Below are positions 62,303 through 64,000 of a stretch of 64,000 bases of DNA, one piece after another (the stretch's first letter is position 1; every line of letters begins with the position of its first letter). Origin of the DNA: Fragilariopsis cylindrus CCMP1102 (taxonomy: Eukaryota; Bacillariophyta; Bacillariophyceae; Bacillariales; Bacillariaceae); the NCBI GenBank assembly GCA_900095095.1, contig FMBT01000336.1:62001-126000 (forward strand). Direction: 5' to 3'. Under the pieces are notes generated by a model. That model saw nothing but the letters and a program-made list of their open reading frames with translations, had not been told where the DNA came from and did not search any database. The position numbers were made by a program, and so were the translations under genes.

Positions 62303-64000
62303 ATGAGAATACCTGTACATTATCATCATCATCTGGTACGAGTGTTACTCCTAGAAACAGCAGTCGTACTACAAGGAAGAAGAGGAATTTGCAGCAGCAG
62401 TTTCGTCGTCAGTGCTTTTACTATTCCTACTACTACTAATTTTTGTAATTTTCGTCAACAGCATTTCCATCATCGGCGTCGTCGTACTGATGGTGTAGTA
62501 GTTGCTACGATGGATCATAATGATGCAGATAATAGTATTATAAGTAACAACGCGATCGATGACATCAAGAACACTCCTTCTACCAATCACATGACTGATG
62601 ATGTCCTTGTTGTTGCCGACGACGATCATGAGGAGGATGACAACAAAAAAGAAAATGATGACACATCATCAAGAAAGGAAAAAGAAGAAGGTGGTCTAGC
62701 ATTTACCAACGTTTTGAGTTCAAATGATATGGTAAAATATTATCACAAAACAAAACAGATACTACTACAGCGTGATGATGACGATGACGATGATAATAAC
62801 GAAGAATTTATTAATACTATGAATAATAAGTTTTTAGAATTACGTCATAAAAAATCGATGATGAGATGTGTTTTGAATAACTATGAAAATTCTTTTTACT
62901 CCACCAATGATGATAGTAATGACAGCAGCAACAGAGTAGTAGAAACAAAGAATATTAAAGTTACTACCCGAATATCGAAGGTAGAATTTCAACAACGATT
63001 ACGTTTCATTGAACGACGAAACAAATGGAATGTCACACATCAATTACTATTTGGTTGTGATGATAATGATAATGATCCGAATGAAAATAAAAATGAAAAT
63101 GAAAATGGGAATAATAACGTCTCATCTTCTTCTGCTTATTGGTGGATGCGGAAGGATAGTGTGATCGATAATGAAACAGCACCAGAATTTTTAGTAGGTA
63201 TTCAAGAACATTATAATTTTGACATGGATAGTATTAATACAAAGAAGAAATTGAAAACAACAAGGAACAAGAAAAAGCAGTCGTCGTCGTCGTATGACTA
63301 TGAAACGAATGAAGATCCGAAAAGATTCTTATCACGATTGGCACGTGGAAGGACCTACAAGGGGAATTTTCGTAATCTGTTGGAGAATTTCATTGATGTT
63401 AATGACAATGATAGTAAAAGAAGTTTGATTTCTCTGTATGATGAAATTATCGGTGTTGATGCAGTAGTAGATGGAGAAAAGGTAGGATGTGGTGGTTGCG
63501 ACAAAGAAGTACAGTTATTACATTCATTTGTTGACGAACTGGAAAGAGAACAACAACAACAACAAGAAGTACCGATGACGACGTGTTCGGTATCAGAATT
63601 AGACGCAACAGCAGGAAGAAGGCTGATCGTGAATAAGGAACAAATTGATATTTTAAGGATGGTATGTAATCTAAATAACAGTAATAATAATAATGGATCA
63701 TCATCATCCAATATTGTTGATGATGATGGTGGACGTTCATGGGGGAAACGTGGAGAAAGTAATTTAAACTTATATCTCGAAGAGAGACAGAAGCAGGAGT
63801 CGACCATAAAAAGACAAGGGGAAAGTAGTATAGACACTACTACAACTACTCGATCATCATTATCATCAACAATGGTATTATCACCAGTATGGGTTCGTGG
63901 AAAGAAGAAGAATAGACAACAAAATAATTGCAACAACAACAACGATAAGAGCAGGAAAAAAAACGACAGCTGCAGCAACAACAACAAAAAGAACAACTTT
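62303..64000 (+). CDS. Large unknown protein, open to the window end, possible plastid pre-sequence
   Basis: From ATG 62303 the frame stays open for 566 codons to the last base, so the gene continues past the window. The start gives MRIPVHYHHHLVRVLLLETA, then SSSFVVSAFTIPTTT. VSAF/T is a diatom-type plastid cleavage pattern, though the hydrophobic segment before it is weak. The rest is hydrophilic, with Asp, Asn and Ser runs. More ordered blocks are VEFQQRLRFIERRNKWNVTH, AYWWMRKDSVIDNETAPEFL, PKRFLSRLARGRTYKGNFRN, LLHSFVDELERE and LIVNKEQIDILRMVCNL. I do not recognise a family. Codon use and long openness support a real gene. A second ATG at 62510 is a weaker start choice. Confidence 0.75.
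   Translation, partial: MRIPVHYHHHLVRVLLLETAVVLQGRRGICSSSFVVSAFTIPTTTNFCNFRQQHFHHRRRRTDGVVVATMDHNDADNSIISNNAIDDIKNTPSTNHMTDDVLVVADDDHEEDDNKKENDDTSSRKEKEEGGLAFTNVLSSNDMVKYYHKTKQILLQRDDDDDDDNNEEFINTMNNKFLELRHKKSMMRCVLNNYENSFYSTNDDSNDSSNRVVETKNIKVTTRISKVEFQQRLRFIERRNKWNVTHQLLFGCDDNDNDPNENKNENENGNNNVSSSSAYWWMRKDSVIDNETAPEFLVGIQEHYNFDMDSINTKKKLKTTRNKKKQSSSSYDYETNEDPKRFLSRLARGRTYKGNFRNLLENFIDVNDNDSKRSLISLYDEIIGVDAVVDGEKVGCGGCDKEVQLLHSFVDELEREQQQQQEVPMTTCSVSELDATAGRRLIVNKEQIDILRMVCNLNNSNNNNGSSSSNIVDDDGGRSWGKRGESNLNLYLEERQKQESTIKRQGESSIDTTTTTRSSLSSTMVLSPVWVRGKKKNRQQNNCNNNNDKSRKKNDSCSNNNKKNNF

Noticed and set aside
63355-63996. 213-codon minus-strand frame near the window end
   Set aside because: Antisense of the long plus-strand frame from 62303; Leu/Ser-rich as expected of a shadow.

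Overview
The window looks like nuclear DNA of a diatom, probably a pennate one. The evidence is: short introns of about 130-220 bp with GT-AG ends and intact frame across the joins; plastid pre-sequences ending in an AF-type cleavage motif (VSAF, LAF); a PT/PTQ-rich surface protein; several low-complexity hypothetical proteins of types I recall from diatom genomes; and a Ty1/copia remnant with a diatom-like integrase. The sequence is AT-rich, with many microsatellites and Asn, Ser, Thr, Asp and Gln runs inside proteins. No rRNA, tRNA or CRISPR could be supported.

Layout. 1-4.1 kb: 3' half of an ABCC (MRP-type) transporter, then a secreted Cys-rich protein. 5.6-7.5 kb: an old Ty1/copia scrap beside a GT92-like glycosyltransferase. 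8.2-12.3 kb: a Rubisco-LSMT/SETD-type SET protein with a frame change, and a GT8-like glycosyltransferase. 13.9-18.7 kb: a two-exon TLDc protein and a Cys-rich multi-pass receptor-like protein. 19.5-25.1 kb: a plastid-type protein with a tandemly duplicated unknown domain, a small protein with four YL[DEN][SN]L motifs, and a nucleoside 2-deoxyribosyltransferase-like enzyme. 25.9-29 kb: a TA-flanked MITE and a PT-rich surface protein. 29-37 kb: a two-exon hybrid histidine kinase, a thioredoxin-like protein with a CaaX end, and a two-exon P-loop kinase-like protein. 38-42.3 kb: a truncated type II membrane protein next to a reverse-transcriptase-like scrap, a diatom hypothetical, a CRE-rich promoter and a two-exon bestrophin. 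42.8-52.6 kb: DDAH, the DDX11/CHL1 helicase, a Gfo/Idh/MocA oxidoreductase, a LON-domain-like protein and a kelch gene with a homopolymer frameshift. 54-58.8 kb: a plastid-type Mpv17/PMP22 protein, a broken WD40-like locus, and a secreted Asn/Gly/Tyr/Lys repeat protein with an RxL site. 60-64 kb: a diatom hypothetical, and a gene of at least 566 codons that is open to the window end.

How the genes may work together. The most coherent theme is plastid carbon handling. A bestrophin-type anion/bicarbonate channel lies behind three tandem ~58-60 bp units, each carrying a TGACGTCA-like element (four elements in total). Such CO2/cAMP-responsive elements are known from diatom low-CO2 genes. The bestrophin's disordered N-terminus shares a short motif, YL[DEN][SN]L, with two other predicted plastid or secretory proteins at 19.5-23.2 kb, one of which has four copies. 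This suggests, without proving it, a multivalent docking system. A second theme is the cell surface: the PT-rich protein and the RxL-processed repeat protein resemble wall- or silica-associated secreted proteins.
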